NCBI RefSeq assembly: GCF_963966145.1 | Contig: NC_091046.1 | Location: forward strand, 29,078,001 to 29,142,000 | Origin: Tenebrio molitor | Taxonomy: Eukaryota; Arthropoda; Insecta; Coleoptera; Tenebrionidae | Direction: 5' to 3' | Length of the DNA stretch: 64,000 nt | Part shown: positions 31,161-42,305 of the stretch, piece by piece | Position numbering within the stretch: position 1 is the stretch's first letter | How the letters are laid out: every line of letters begins with the position of its first letter | Notes under the pieces: model-generated | Databases searched by the model: none | What the model saw: only the letters and a program-made list of their open reading frames with translations | Told to the model about the DNA's origin: nothing | Position numbers and translations under genes: made by a program

Positions 31161-32204
31161 GTCTGTTTTTTAATCAAAGAACCACAACACCGCAATTTAC
31201 ACCTAAAATGAGGAGCAACTAATCAAATCGCATTATGTCCAGTCGAGGCCAAAATTCAGTTTGAAGTGGATTTGTAATCCTCTATAACTACTTTACAGCC
31301 CTACCTCTGCTAAAAATAAAATTATATCTCTATTTAATTTCAGTTTGAAATCTGATGCTTGCATCAAAACGTATAATGTCCATCGAGGTAGACGGATCAA
31401 AACGCATTATGTTGTTTCATTGGCATTTTGGATACATTTTGGTATGTATCTAACCTCAAATTAGCGGTTTCAATCGTGTCTTTTAGTTTATAAATTATGT
31501 TTCAATTAAAAATCTTGTCTAGTATTAATTTGGCTTTTCAATTAAGTGTTTACCTCGGTTTTTACAATGTTATAATAAATTTCACGATTAACAATAAGCA
31601 TTATGTCCAAACATACCACAACAAAACGCATTACATTCACTAGAATGAATCAAATTGCATTATGTCCGATGTTTTTTTTTAAATTTTCTAAATATCTAGG
31701 GTCTTTTTGATCTAAATGAGATCATTAATGTGATCCATCTAACAGAACTTCTCAAATGGCCGTTTAGTTTTAACGTAAAGTGAATCGAATTAGAAAATAT
31801 ACGTTTTTTGCTTCTACCCAAAAAACTGTTTTATGTGCCATAATGCGCTTTGAAGAGTTGCTTCTCAAATAGAGCTGACAACATTGTACACTTTTGACCT
31901 AGGGTGAAAATCTCATCATATAGAAATTGAGGTTATTAGAGATATTAGAAGCGCAGCATGTTAATAAAGTTAACAATAACTAATAACAACTAACTTGAAA
32001 GTTTAATAAATGTCTTACTTTGCGAGGCATTTTTAATAACACATTCGAATTTTAGATGCGAGTTTGCGTACTCTCAAGGACATTAAAAATGACAGGCGTT
32101 GGCTGGTATAGCCAACAGATATCATTAAATTTCCTAAATTTAGTAAAATTTTATATTTGCAAACCTAAATCAACAGGTCGTGGTTCTTTGATTAAAAAAC
32201 AAAC
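31161..32204. mobile_element. TIR element AATCAAAGAACCAC, containing an iteron-rich insert
   Basis: Termini GTCTGTTTTTTAATCAAAGA and the complement of GTTTGTTTTTTAATCAAAGA continue into ACCAC. It is a relative of 2635-2766. It hosts the 657-bp element at 31210-31866. Confidence 0.78.
31210..31866. mobile_element. Element with iterated GCATTATGTCC motifs, 4-bp target duplication
   Basis: The termini GAGGAGCAACTAATCAAATC and the complement of GAGAAGCAACTCTTCAAAGC both run into GCATTATG. The motif ATCAAAnnGCATTATGTCC or a close variant recurs at about 31221, 31363, 31396, 31597, 31621, 31649 and, inverted, 31838. AAAT flanks both ends, and the insert-free relative at 2676 has the joined sequence, supporting a 4-bp duplication. 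No coding sequence is seen. Confidence 0.78.
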
Positions 32205-32339
32205 TATATGTATTACTGGCTGCATTTAACTTTCGTTAGGGTCGGAAAGTTATGTGAATCAGTCTGTATTAATTAAATTTTACTTGTTAACGCTTAAACA
32301 AAATTGCGTAAAAGGTTTGCCTCCGTAATTTAGCTTAAT

Positions 32340-32340
<1 letters not shown>

Positions 32341-32370
<30 letters not shown>

Positions 32371-32547
32371 GGAAATTCCTTAACATTGACACAGAACATA
32401 AAACACAAAAAAGTCAAAATGTGGAGGCGAGACGCCGGTAATTATGTTGATAAGCACTGCACTATTACCTACTTAATAGTATTATCCGTAATAGTGTATG
32501 TACTCCGGCAAAATTGCCGTGCCGCCAGGTGGAGGTGGGATACGAGA
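32341..32547 (-). mobile_element. Dispersed retroelement 3' repeat with (TAA)n tract, copy 2
   Basis: The (TAA)10 tract at 32341-32370 abuts the same unit as 10547-10718. On the minus strand this reads as a 3' end with a (TTA)n tail. Confidence 0.72.
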
Positions 32548-34059
32548 ATTTAAAAAAAGAACGCATATCTAGAGCCCTGTGGAATTCGAATATACATAAT
32601 GTATTAGAGTTTTGCCGCCGATACATTTGTTTAGCTGAAGCGTTCAACAATCCGCAATTCACCTGAGTAAGCCATCCAGGCCGCCGTAAATATTATTAAA
32701 ATGGCAAAACCTAATATTTTTGTAAATTTGGCTTGGCTTGATCAAGTTGCGTTGGTTGTGGTGTGCGTCGAAAGTGAACATTGACCTTTTTGAGTTTCTA
32801 CCTAGATTTTTGTTTATGGTGGTTCGAAACGATACGAAAAACTACAATTTTGAAATACATATTTGATTTATCAAAAGAACATAAGTAAAATGAACTGTTA
32901 ACTATTCTTTACGGTGCAGAGTACATACACAGTAAAACTTTTTCTCACAGTAAAAATCTTGGGCTGAAACAATAGTGTTACGTGATCATCATCTTCTGCT
33001 GTTAATTTGCATATACTTAAATTCGCTAATCTCTGGTGGAGTTGGCCTAAAATTTGATAACATCTTTCATTATAAACTGATTATAGGTACTTAGGTACAT
33101 GAAAAATAATTGTGATCATAATAATTTTAGAAATTTTGGTCCTTCCATGTGAGCCGACAACAGGTACTAAAATGAGAATTTTTTTTCTTTGCTGTAGTGA
33201 TACAATATGGATGAATATTATTTGTATGCTTTGTTCTAACTGTATAATTTGTATTCAAGACAGACAAGCAAGCATGATACACAGAACAATTTCATCACTT
33301 AAGCTTTAACTTAATGGTTTGCTTGCTATAAGTTGGTACCATTTATAAAACGTAAACATAATGACTAGATACAAATAAGGGGCTCAAGTAATAACTTTTC
33401 ATTATTCAACAACCGTTTTTAAATAACAAGACGTGTGAAATTCAAGATAACAATTCAGCGTAATTTTCTTTGCTTCACGGAATTGTGGAAATATGCCATT
33501 GTTTGTGTTAAAAACGTCACCGTCAAATCAGTTGTGGATGGTTATTTTAGATAGTTTTCAATACGTACGTGCTACAAGGAGTGTATAATTTTATCTGGAA
33601 CAAGTAGATTTTTCCACGTTTTAACAAGACGAAACTAGCACAAAAGTCCTCTATTTGATTAACATAAATTGTGTCAAAACATGTTAATAAAGGTCACATA
33701 ACCGAAACCAGTTCGATTCTGGCCCCAAAAACCATATTTACCTGTGAAAATAGTCGTCCTACTTCGGATTCACCCACAACAGAAAAAGTAATTCGAATTT
33801 ACGTTTCAGTATTTGATGCTATTCACAGTTCATTATATGTTTTAATTTGCACTATTCAGGTGTGGTGTTATTAACTTTGTTTACTAAATTCACGTTTGAC
33901 TTAACGAACTACTACTCAACTACTGCCACGTTCTGACCTCTACTCCTTTAGAATTTTCTAACTGATAACTGTACGAATGTATACACACCTCAGCCAACAA
34001 AGTTTAGGATGTATTGTTGGATGCATAAATATTTTGTCAATACAGTAAACTTATTTATA
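32548..34059. other. Unassigned interval, no recognised gene
   Basis: Several open frames of 60-67 codons occur (for example 33112-33309 and 33671-33874), but none has recognisable similarity, and composition and codon use match the non-coding surroundings. Confidence 0.4.
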
Positions 34060-34237
34060 CGGTGTGGTCAAAAATGACTGAGTCTATTGGTAACCATGAA
34101 ATTTGGCAAATTTGAAATTTACCATCAAAGGTTCATTTTTGTAACAGCATAAACATTACCGGCATAACCAAAAATGTTTTCATTGTTTTTTTCAACTGTT
34201 TCATTGCCAACAGACTCAGTCATTGTTGATCACGCCG
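34060..34237. mobile_element. MITE family CAGCGTGATCAACAATGACT, compact copy (178 bp)
   Basis: Ends CGGTGTGGTCAAAAATGACT and the complement of CGGCGTGATCAACAATGACT are flanked by TA. It defines the uninterrupted form of the element expanded at 15136-16921. Confidence 0.85.
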
Positions 34238-34716
34238 TACTTTTTTACACTTTTTATTTTGTAGAAATATTGCGGTTTAGTTTGATCTATCATTTTTCCT
34301 GCTTAAACTCTCTTTAAACTTTATACTGCAAATGTTAAAAAATATTTCAAATTCCAACATTCATACAGAATTCTTTTTACCTGAAAGTTGATCCTATTTT
34401 TTTTTTTTTTGTAATTTGTTAATGTAAATAAAATACCTTCAGTTGTATCATTTAATTTTTGATTCATTGCAGTCATTCTATGTGCCCCTAACTCAAGTCT
34501 TACTTTACTGAAAAAATACTGTAAAAATCTATGGCTGGGAACAAAACTTTTTGAGTTTAAATAGAGACTTTTAGTTTTAACTTTATCTAAGCATCGTTAT
34601 TTTGATAACACGATAAAATCCACAAACCTGTAGGTATATTGTCATATTAAAATGAATGTCCTAAGGCTCACACATTTCCTCTAGTTCTAGTGTAGGTAGG
34701 TATATCCTGTTGGATT

Positions 34717-34808
34717 GAACATCAGTGGTGCAAATCGCACACATTTGACACTAACTTTCCCATGAGTTGTCATAGTAACAGGTCAGGTCATTTGCACCAC
34801 TGATGTTC
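34717..34808. repeat. Small hairpin, 19-bp perfect arms
   Basis: GAACATCAGTGGTGCAAAT at 34717-34735 is perfectly complementary to 34790-34808, with a 54-base spacer. It could be a very small MITE. No target duplication is clear. Confidence 0.6.
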
Positions 34809-35263
34809 ATTTCAACGTGAACAGATATTACCTAATTGATTAAAATTCAATCTGTAGTTTGTCTAGAGAATTTATTTCCTATATTGTTCGTTAGAAGTTA
34901 TTTTTGAATATTCGAACGAATCAAATGGATTTTCTGTTGCCGTTGTGAATCATTTTCATAAGAAAAACTGTTTCGAAACAATTTTGTGATTAGCAGAACG
35001 AATCTTCCCTGCGTCAGATATCTAACGTGCTCATTAGCTCATTACTTCATATTAGCAAAGACATTTCTCCGATTCGACGTACAAATAATTTAAATCACAA
35101 ACACAAACGTTCTTCGTTCATTAATGTTACCGAATTCACAAAACATATTATGTACACTAACATCAGGAAATTCTGAGTGTAGCAGCTGCGCAGAACTGTA
35201 GAGTTATCAAAAATTCTGAATAGTTTTACCTACAATTGTTTGAATTTGAATTATAATCCTTTT

Positions 35264-35663
35264 ATTTGTTCTCATTCTTGCGGATGGGAAGCCTGGGCTT
35301 CTATAATATGTACATTGTGAACAAAGTCACCTTTAAAAACCCTAATTTGCTAAATGTTATGGTGGAAGCATTCGTTGGATGGCATTCAAATTGGACACAA
35401 TTTTTAGGAAACGTAATTATCGTTTAGCGACAGTACCTTATAACTGTATTTAACCAGTATTTGATTTGTTCTCATTCTTGCGGATGGGAAGCCTGGGCTT
35501 CTATAATATGTACATTGTGAACAAAGTCACCTTTAAAAACACTAATTTGCTAAATGTTATGGTGGAAGCATTCGTTGGATGGCATTCAAATTGGACACAA
35601 TTTTTAGGAAACATAATTATCGTTTAGCGACAGTACCTTATAACTGTATTTAACCAGTATTTG
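35264..35663. repeat. Tandem duplication, 2 x 200 bp
   Basis: ATTTGTTCTCATTCTTGCGG begins at 35264 and again at 35464. The two 200-bp units differ at only a few positions by eye (for example CCCTAATT against CACTAATT), so the event is recent. The unit has no recognisable gene or repeat homology in the window. Confidence 0.93.
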
Positions 35664-37320
35664 ATTTAAGCGGTAGAGTTGAAAGAGACCATAAATCAGT
35701 GATAAGAATTCATGAGCTAATGACACTCCTCAATTATCTGATGAGCTATTGGCTGAATAATGAATAATGAAAATGTCAACCCAGACAGAACTTTGAAGAT
35801 CATCCCATATTATTCTGGAGAAAAGAAATGTAAATAAAACAACCTAAATCACTTGAATTATTATGTTCTTCTTATAAGAAGATATGTATCTCACAGGTGC
35901 CATTTGTTTGGTTTCAAATTTTTGCCAATATTTATGTTAATACGCTTAATTAATTTATAAAAGTAAAGGAGTCGTTAGTCGTTACAGAAGTGTTATTATC
36001 ACAAGTAATGACGAAGGTACCCTTTTCTTGAAAAGAGAAATTCACATTAGGTAGGTAGTTAACTGTTGCTAACATTTCATTTGAGGTGAATACTTTACAT
36101 GTAGGTATTACATTTACCCACGTAAATATGTAAGTACATACCTATATAACTAAATATTGTGTTAAGATATAGGTACCTTTATGTTATTGTTTTCAATACT
36201 TTTATCATTTACTTGTGTTACTTACGTAATCATTAGTAAAGTAGTAGTTACTTAAAAAAAATGGTTCATACTTGAGTGACATCTCACTTTACTTTAATGT
36301 AAACAATGTAATTGATAAAAATATTTTCTACCGATATTCATACGTCTTTAAATTCGTTGACATTTTTTTAACTTATATTTTCAACTCAACAAAAACGTAT
36401 CTATCTTAACCACCTATGAACAAAACTAATCAGTTATTGTTAGAGTACTCACATGAGTAAAACATTTATTAGATCTATTCATTTTGAATATGTAGCAAAA
36501 TCTGAAAATTACTGTATTTTCACTTTTTATTGTTACAAAACACTACGTATAATTTGCACTTGGTGTTTTATTAGACCGATTTCGTTCTGATATTTTTACG
36601 GTGGCGCCAAGGAAAACGGTGAATGCTCTAGGTCGTCTATGCCGCACTGATCGATATTATTGCGTCGGTTGTAGGCTGTAGCCCAATTATATTTACTCTT
36701 TCAAAACAATACTGGAAAATCAACCTGATACGAAATATAGATTTTTTAATAAAAATATTTACTAAAATGCTTCACTCAAAAAAGCACCAAGTACGTTGAC
36801 TAATATTAATTTTAATTGATTTTGTGACTGCTTTTATTCAAATGTATGAGTCATAAATAAAACATAATTGAAATTACAATTTTTTGTACATTTTTACAAT
36901 CAGATATTGTAATAGTACCTACCTACTGTACTGTATTTGTAATAGGTAAGTAGGTAATCTAATAATTGCGCAGTCCATAAAATACCTACGTCGTGCTCTC
37001 GAAAATATTATCGACATGGACCCATTTTAATGGGTTCAACATGATCTATAATAGAACCTGATGATCCTGATTATTTGATATCAAAAAATCTACATCTTTG
37101 ACATATGAAATATAAAGATTATTATGTATTTATATACTACTATTATTTATTTGATATAGCGATATTAATATTAATAATGTAAGTACTAATTTTCAATTAT
37201 CATGATATGATATAATATGATTTCTAACATAAAAATATCGGCATGGATAACCATACATTAGTTCCATGTTTCAAAATTATTTTTCAAGATTATTTTTAAC
37301 AGTAATAGTTTATGTAAATA
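35664..37320. other. Unassigned AT-rich interval
   Basis: No gene is recognised. A weak 14-bp inverted pair (ACTTGGTG-type) occurs near 36560 and 36785. Short GTAGGTAGGTAG-like tracts occur near 36050 and 36940. Confidence 0.4.
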
Positions 37321-37460
37321 CGGTCAGTGGACCAAAAAAAGTGGGACAAAAATGACAACTGTTCAAATCCAAATTTGACAAATTTTCACCCTTTAATTCA
37401 GGCTTGCTAAGAAATGTAGTTAACTATGGTATGATCACATAAGTAAGACAAAAATGACAC
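37321..37460. mobile_element. One-ended copy of the CGGTCGGTGGAC MITE family
   Basis: CGGTCAGTGGACCAAAAAAA followed by GTGGGACAAAAATGACA matches the terminus of 26698-26906, and TA precedes it. Confidence 0.6.
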
Positions 37461-38234
37461 GTGTGATATTTACAAAACATTTGTTTGGCGAGCAAAATAG
37501 TAGTTTTGCTAAGGTTTAGCTCGTTAGCAATTGCTCGTATGGTAATAGGTACCCTCCCCAAGGCGTTGTCTAATTAGTGGTTTTTGGAATTCATTTAGAT
37601 TCGGCATTACAGCTGACAAGATAACTGTCAACAGTGATTGTAAAAGTCAGTTTGATTTTGGCTTTATATTGACAATTAAAAGCTTCATACAAATGTAAGA
37701 AATTTTTTCTGTTGCGTGTAGTTTTAATCTTTATTGTCATTATGACTAACGTTTGCAAATTAAAATTTGAAATTTATTACTATCACCCATAATAACGTAG
37801 GACACAATTCGATTGACAAAGGCTCGATAAGGCATTGAAAATTCAAAACCATGACAACCGACATTGTTGAAGCATTGTATTTGCCGTTTCGTTAACGATT
37901 TACAAATTTGCAAAGTTTCGTGAATTTCCCCCTTAGATTATTATTATAGGCACTAAACATGGGAGTGTCTAAATACGTATAAATCTATATCAACAAATTT
38001 TGAAAAATTTTCAAAAACATGTTCAGCACAATATTGTTACAGCTCACTGAATAACAAATCATTTCAATAATCACTCACCGCTGATCTTGCACCTGTTAAG
38101 AAACAACTTTTTGCCATAAATCTCTGTTGTTCAGTTGAACAAACCATTTTGTAATCGTAGATATTCGTTGGTCTTGAAAAAAACAATTTAGTAGCAAAAT
38201 TACCTACAGCACAAAATTAGTATAATAGTATCAG

Positions 38235-38461
38235 GCGTTCATTTAAATTTATCCTCAAAGTTGGCGTTGGACAGTCGATTGAGAACGCACCCACCACCGA
38301 CTCATACATACATAGAGTAGAGCAAGTAGAGTCGGTGGTAACGCACCACTCGAGTAAAAGCGTAGGTAGATTTAAACAGCTGATTTGTGACCATTTATCC
38401 GTATAGTGCGTTCACAATCGAGTATTTAACACCTACTTTGAGGCTAAATTTAAATGAACGC
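38235..38461. mobile_element. MITE family GCGTTCATTTAAATTT, with a 48-bp insertion
   Basis: Termini GCGTTCATTTAAATTTATCC and complement enclose a unit related to 29208-29330. A 48-bp hairpin insertion at 38292-38339 is absent from the other copy. Confidence 0.72.
38292..38339. mobile_element. 48-bp hairpin insertion with 8-bp target duplication
   Basis: AACGCACC is duplicated at 38284-38291 and 38340-38347. Between the copies lie 48 bases whose ends contain ACCACCGACTC and GAGTCGGTGGT. The related repeat at 29208-29330 continues directly from CACACC to ACTCG, so the insertion and its duplication are bracketed by an empty-site relative. Target length and tiny size suggest a minimal hAT-like passenger, but this is an inference. 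Confidence 0.75.
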
Positions 38462-38586
38462 ACGATATATGCACCGAGGGAGTGAAGTGGATGATTTTTA
38501 CCCGAGGTGCAGTTGGTAGCCCGAGGGCGTACCTCGAGGGTTCTACAAAGCACTGAGGATAAAAATCATTCATCCCGAGGTCTATA

Positions 38587-39089
38587 CAGGGTGATTCTGA
38601 AATAAGTTTGGAAAAAAAAATGTGTTGTATCCTTGATACAAAATAATTCTGCGTAAATGACTTTTGGAGGTGAAATCAAAAGGATGGAAATTACCCTATA
38701 TCCTTGTATTTCAAACGCCTATGGATAGGGAAAATTTGTCCGAATTTGTTCACTTCATTAGCAACCATTGTCAGGTACATCAACTCCACAATAAAGTCGT
38801 AGGTGCACGCACACTGTTTTGTAAATGTTTCTATGGAAATGATCAAGAGGAATAAGGTTACGTTTGTGACTGACAGGCACCTTTGATTATTATTGTTGCT
38901 AAACTACCAAGATAATCAGGTAATCAATCACCTTTAATTCAGCAGCGTACTAGCAATTTTGACCAAATTTTCAATCATTTGTATCTCGAAAACGAAAAAA
39001 CTTTCATAAGAAAACATTTTTTGTCAATGATTTCTTCTCATTGTCACCAATTACCGGTTTTTTTCCAAACTTATTTCAGAATCACCCTG
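38587..39089. mobile_element. MITE CAGGGTGATTCTGAAATAAG, complete copy (503 bp)
   Basis: Termini CAGGGTGATTCTGAAATAAG and complement, with TTTGGAAAAAAA next, are flanked by TA on both sides. A truncated copy is at 28236-28495. Confidence 0.85.
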
Positions 39090-39093
39090 TATA

Positions 39094-39485
39094 CTATTTT
39101 TTGCACGACCCAACGCAAAATAAGTGTTTTTTATTGATGCATGACGGTCTCGATCAAAAACTCATTCGAAAGCGCCAACAAAACACGAATTTTGCCACGA
39201 AATACAAACACTATTTTTTCTAAAACCGTCAAAAAAAGAATTTGATTTTTGAAGGCAAATTAGATCAAGTATTGTGACAAGTCATTGTAACTCGGAAACG
39301 TGCAAATGAAGATTACATTTTTTCACACCTGTAAAAAAAATGGTTTTTTAACACGTGAAAAAATGAGAAACTTTGCGACTTGATAATGATGCAAAAATGT
39401 CACATTTTTTTGACGGTTGTAGAAAAAATAATTTTTAACCTTTCAGCTTTTTCAATTCAAAATTTTTGGATCGTGCAAATAATAG
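39094..39485. mobile_element. MITE, TIR CTATTTTTTGCACGACCCAA (392 bp)
   Basis: Inverted termini (CTATTTTTTGCACGACCCAA against CTATTATTTGCACGATCCAA) are flanked by TA. It follows the preceding MITE with only TATA between them. Confidence 0.8.
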
Positions 39486-39617
39486 TATCTGCACCTCGGG
39501 ACTGCATGATTGTTACCGTCGGTGCTTTGTAGGACCCTCGGGCTTCGCCTTTGGGCTACAAACTGCACCTCGAGTAAAAAAACAAATTAATTCGAAATAA
39601 ATATGCATCATAAAAGG

Positions 39618-39712
39618 TTGAATTGGCTATGGTTTTTTGCCCAAGGGAAAAAAAGTTGACTAAAAGCTTGAGTTGACTATGGTTTTTTTGCCGAAGGGGA
39701 AAAAAGACCCGG
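39618..39712. repeat. Two-unit imperfect tandem repeat (about 50-bp period)
   Basis: GTTGAATTGGCTATGGTTTT and GTTGACTATGGTTTTTTTGC are each followed by a GGGAAAAAAAG-type run. Confidence 0.55.
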
Positions 39713-39751
39713 TTTACTTCATACAATCAGGGAGTAAAGTTGCTCATTATA

Positions 39752-40216
39752 CAAGGTGTCTCAAAATCGCGAATTCCAAATTCAGAGCGTGGTAGGGAAG
39801 GACCCAGTGGAGCTCGAAAAATACTTAGAAAAAAAAATTCGCTCTTCCTGAAGAAGATATAAGCACTTTAATTTTGTTCAATACATAGCAGCCTTCATAT
39901 CCACAGTGACAAAATACTATTCTAGCTACGTTGCCGTTCCATTTTTAAGAAAAATTACAAAAATTTATAATTCTTTACTCCAAAGTAAAGCTATTTTTCA
40001 AAAAAATGTTTTACGTTATTTTTTTCCACAATCATCTACACCATAAATAAACACTGAACTTTTTAGCCAAACGCACTTCAAAGAGTGCACCTTCAGACCA
40101 ATGTATCTTTGTGGGGGGGAGTCCCGATTTTTTTTTTTTAATTTCCATATTTCGACTACTGAAGTGATCCCCTACAACGCTCTGAATTTGGAATTCGCGA
40201 ATTTTAAGACAGCCTC
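39752..40216. mobile_element. MITE family CAGGGTATCCCAAAATTTGC, intact inverted copy (465 bp)
   Basis: It aligns in reverse complement to 29387-30635 minus its nested hAT element. TA flanks are present, with AATTCCAAATTCAGAGCG near the left and its complement near the right. Confidence 0.85.
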
Positions 40217-40481
40217 TATACAGGTCGTGCAAAAAACATATTTTTTGTTCGACACTGTCAGAATTTGAGAATTTTCTCCTGTGTGAACGGAGATAAATAT
40301 CACAACTTGTCAAAATGAAACGTCAAGCTAATTTTAACGATTTTAAGCGACTTGGAGCCTTTAAGGGGCTCGTCGAACAAAAAAAAACCGTTGTATTCAA
40401 CTCGTTCGTGTGTATGGGCTCTTTATGGCACTCGTGGGCCTTTAAAACGCTCGTTTCACTCGCGTTTTAAACTGGCCCGCT

Positions 40482-40713
40482 CAGTTGGTTGCAAAAAAAA
40501 CGGGAAAAGAAAATTTTCCTAATGTAAATTTGGTTTTGTCCATTTGTCAATTAATTGTCTACATGACAATACCTATCAAATATTTTTTTAAATATCATTG
40601 AATTTTGACAACAATTCTAACGTATCTCTCGTAAGAAGGTTTCACACTATGAAAAAATTGGAAAAATGTGTCAATTTTATTCTCACAGTTCCTGTTTTTT
40701 TTTAAACCAACTG
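40482..40713. mobile_element. MITE family A, copy 2 (232 bp)
   Basis: CAGTTGGTTGCAAAAAAAAC and AAACCAACTG termini match 531-759. TA is present on the right and eroded on the left. Confidence 0.7.
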
Positions 40714-41270
40714 TACTATTTTTAGAAATTTATTACAGTTTGGGATATTGAATTGTAATCTATCCGATAGTTTAAAAAATCTTCCAACTTTGTTCCAAAA
40801 ATGGTTTGAATATTTTCATCGGAACAAAAGTTAACAGGCGGTTGAAAAATTAGCATGTAAAACCCTATGGCCAGTCTTAAAAAAAAACTCAGTGTATACC
40901 TATTCCTAAACTACTGGTCCAACTGGGACCTAAATCAATAGCCCTGAAGCCTTCACTGAGACAAACATTTTTTATAAAAAAATACCCGAATGGGTGCTTT
41001 TTTTGCGAAAGTGATAGTCAACGGAAGAAAAATCCACAGCAGACACAAGCGTAAGCACGGCCGCCTTGCGGATAACCACTTTGCTTTACGTTTTGACCAT
41101 ACGACAATCAAAATTTGATGTTATCTTGAACACGATTTTTGGACCCTGTCACTCTACATATACTCCTTACAGAACATGGAAGTTATTAGGGTCTATAAAT
41201 CCCACATATACCTAATTCTATAAAAGGTGTATTGAAATAACATGAAAGTAACAACCTACACTCCATTATA
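40714..41270. other. Unassigned interval
   Basis: No gene or classifiable repeat is seen. Confidence 0.4.
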
Positions 41271-41810
41271 CTGGGTGCCCCAAAATTCGCGGAACAACTC
41301 AATGAGGCAATGTGAATTCATGTTAGAAAATAACGAGAAAAATAATTAAAAAATTCTATACCTCTTAGATTTGAAGATATGGGGGCCCAAAAGGTGCAGC
41401 TTTGATCTTATTTATTTTGAATAATAATTTTTTTTTTGACTATTTGTCTTTTACTAGCCAGTGGCCTAATAATTTTGAACGATTGTGATCGGGTTTGTAA
41501 TTATTTTCTTCATTATTTCCAGCATTTCCAAGTAGTAATTTTATGTTCATTTTACCTCAAATAGCGTACGGCAACACGGCTTTGATTTTTCCCTCTCATT
41601 TCCATCGATACAACAAAAATGAAATATTTGCAGACTATTGGTATGCATAGAATGTTTTTAAATGTTGCCACATTTAGTGTTACGAATAGGTCCATATCTT
41701 CTACAAACACAAGAAGATTGATTTTTTTAAACATTTTTACCTGATCTCTTGATGACTACTTAACAACGTACCTACTACTATGTTGTTCCGCGAATTTTGG
41801 GGCACCCAGT
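41271..41810. mobile_element. MITE family CTGGGTGCCCCAAAATTCGC, complete copy (540 bp)
   Basis: Perfect termini CTGGGTGCCCCAAAATTCGC and complement, continuing into GGAACAAC, are flanked by TA. Partial copies lie at 3115-3249 and 63141-63569. Confidence 0.88.
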
Positions 41811-42299
41811 AGACACCTATTTTTTTAAATCGATTTGTTGATATATGTATTCCCATTTTTAACAAAAACGAATGTTTCGTTGTGTATCTAGTTTATGACT
41901 TTCGTAATCAACCCATATTATACTGTAAATTACAATTTTACAGTTTTTACAACAATCATTAAATATTTATCTTCATTTACATAACAAGTAAAAAAAAAAA
42001 GGGAGTGAAAGGTTTTTGGCTTTATATCGAAACCAATTGTAGCATTGACATTTTTTTTAGAGATTCTGAAATATCAAACATACCTATTCAATTTGTAATT
42101 TTTCTTTAAAATGACAATTTTCTACCGTGAAATATCACAAACGTAAGTTAATAACTGGATATAAGGTACTTAACAATTATGTGATCTCGTTAATTGAATG
42201 AAACAGATTTTTTGTTTTAAGTGCTTTAGAACGATTCACATCAGGTCAAAATAAAAGTAAACAGCTTCATACATAATTTAATGGCAGAACTGTACCTAC

Positions 42300-42305
42300 A
42301 TTTAT
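42300..42305 (-). promoter_or_regulatory. Possible poly(A) signal overlapping the TEFM stop codon
   Basis: On the minus strand the last codons run AAA AAA TAA ATG, so AATAAA overlaps the stop. If used, the 3' UTR would be only about 15-25 bases. Other signals may lie farther downstream. Confidence 0.35.

Larger units (their letters stand above)
38464..39580. repeat. CCCGAGG-rich inverted repeat units flanking two nested MITEs
   Basis: ACCCGAGGTGCAGTTGGTAG (38501 onward) recurs in reverse complement at about 39488-39577. The left unit (38470-38586) also folds on itself through GATGATTTTTACCC and GGATAAAAATCATTC. The composition is far more GC-rich than its surroundings. Confidence 0.6.

Noticed and set aside
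32341..32370. (TAA)n tract as an independent microsatellite
   Set aside because: It abuts a dispersed retroelement repeat and is better explained as that element's tail.
36557..36792. Weak inverted pair ACTTGGTGTTTT / AAAAAGCACCAAGT
   Set aside because: Imperfect and short, no target duplication, and no second copy in the window.
36557..37300. Prokaryotic-style operon or phage region anywhere in the window
   Set aside because: Introns, SINEs, LINEs and MITEs show eukaryotic nuclear DNA. No ribosome-binding sites or gene clusters exist.
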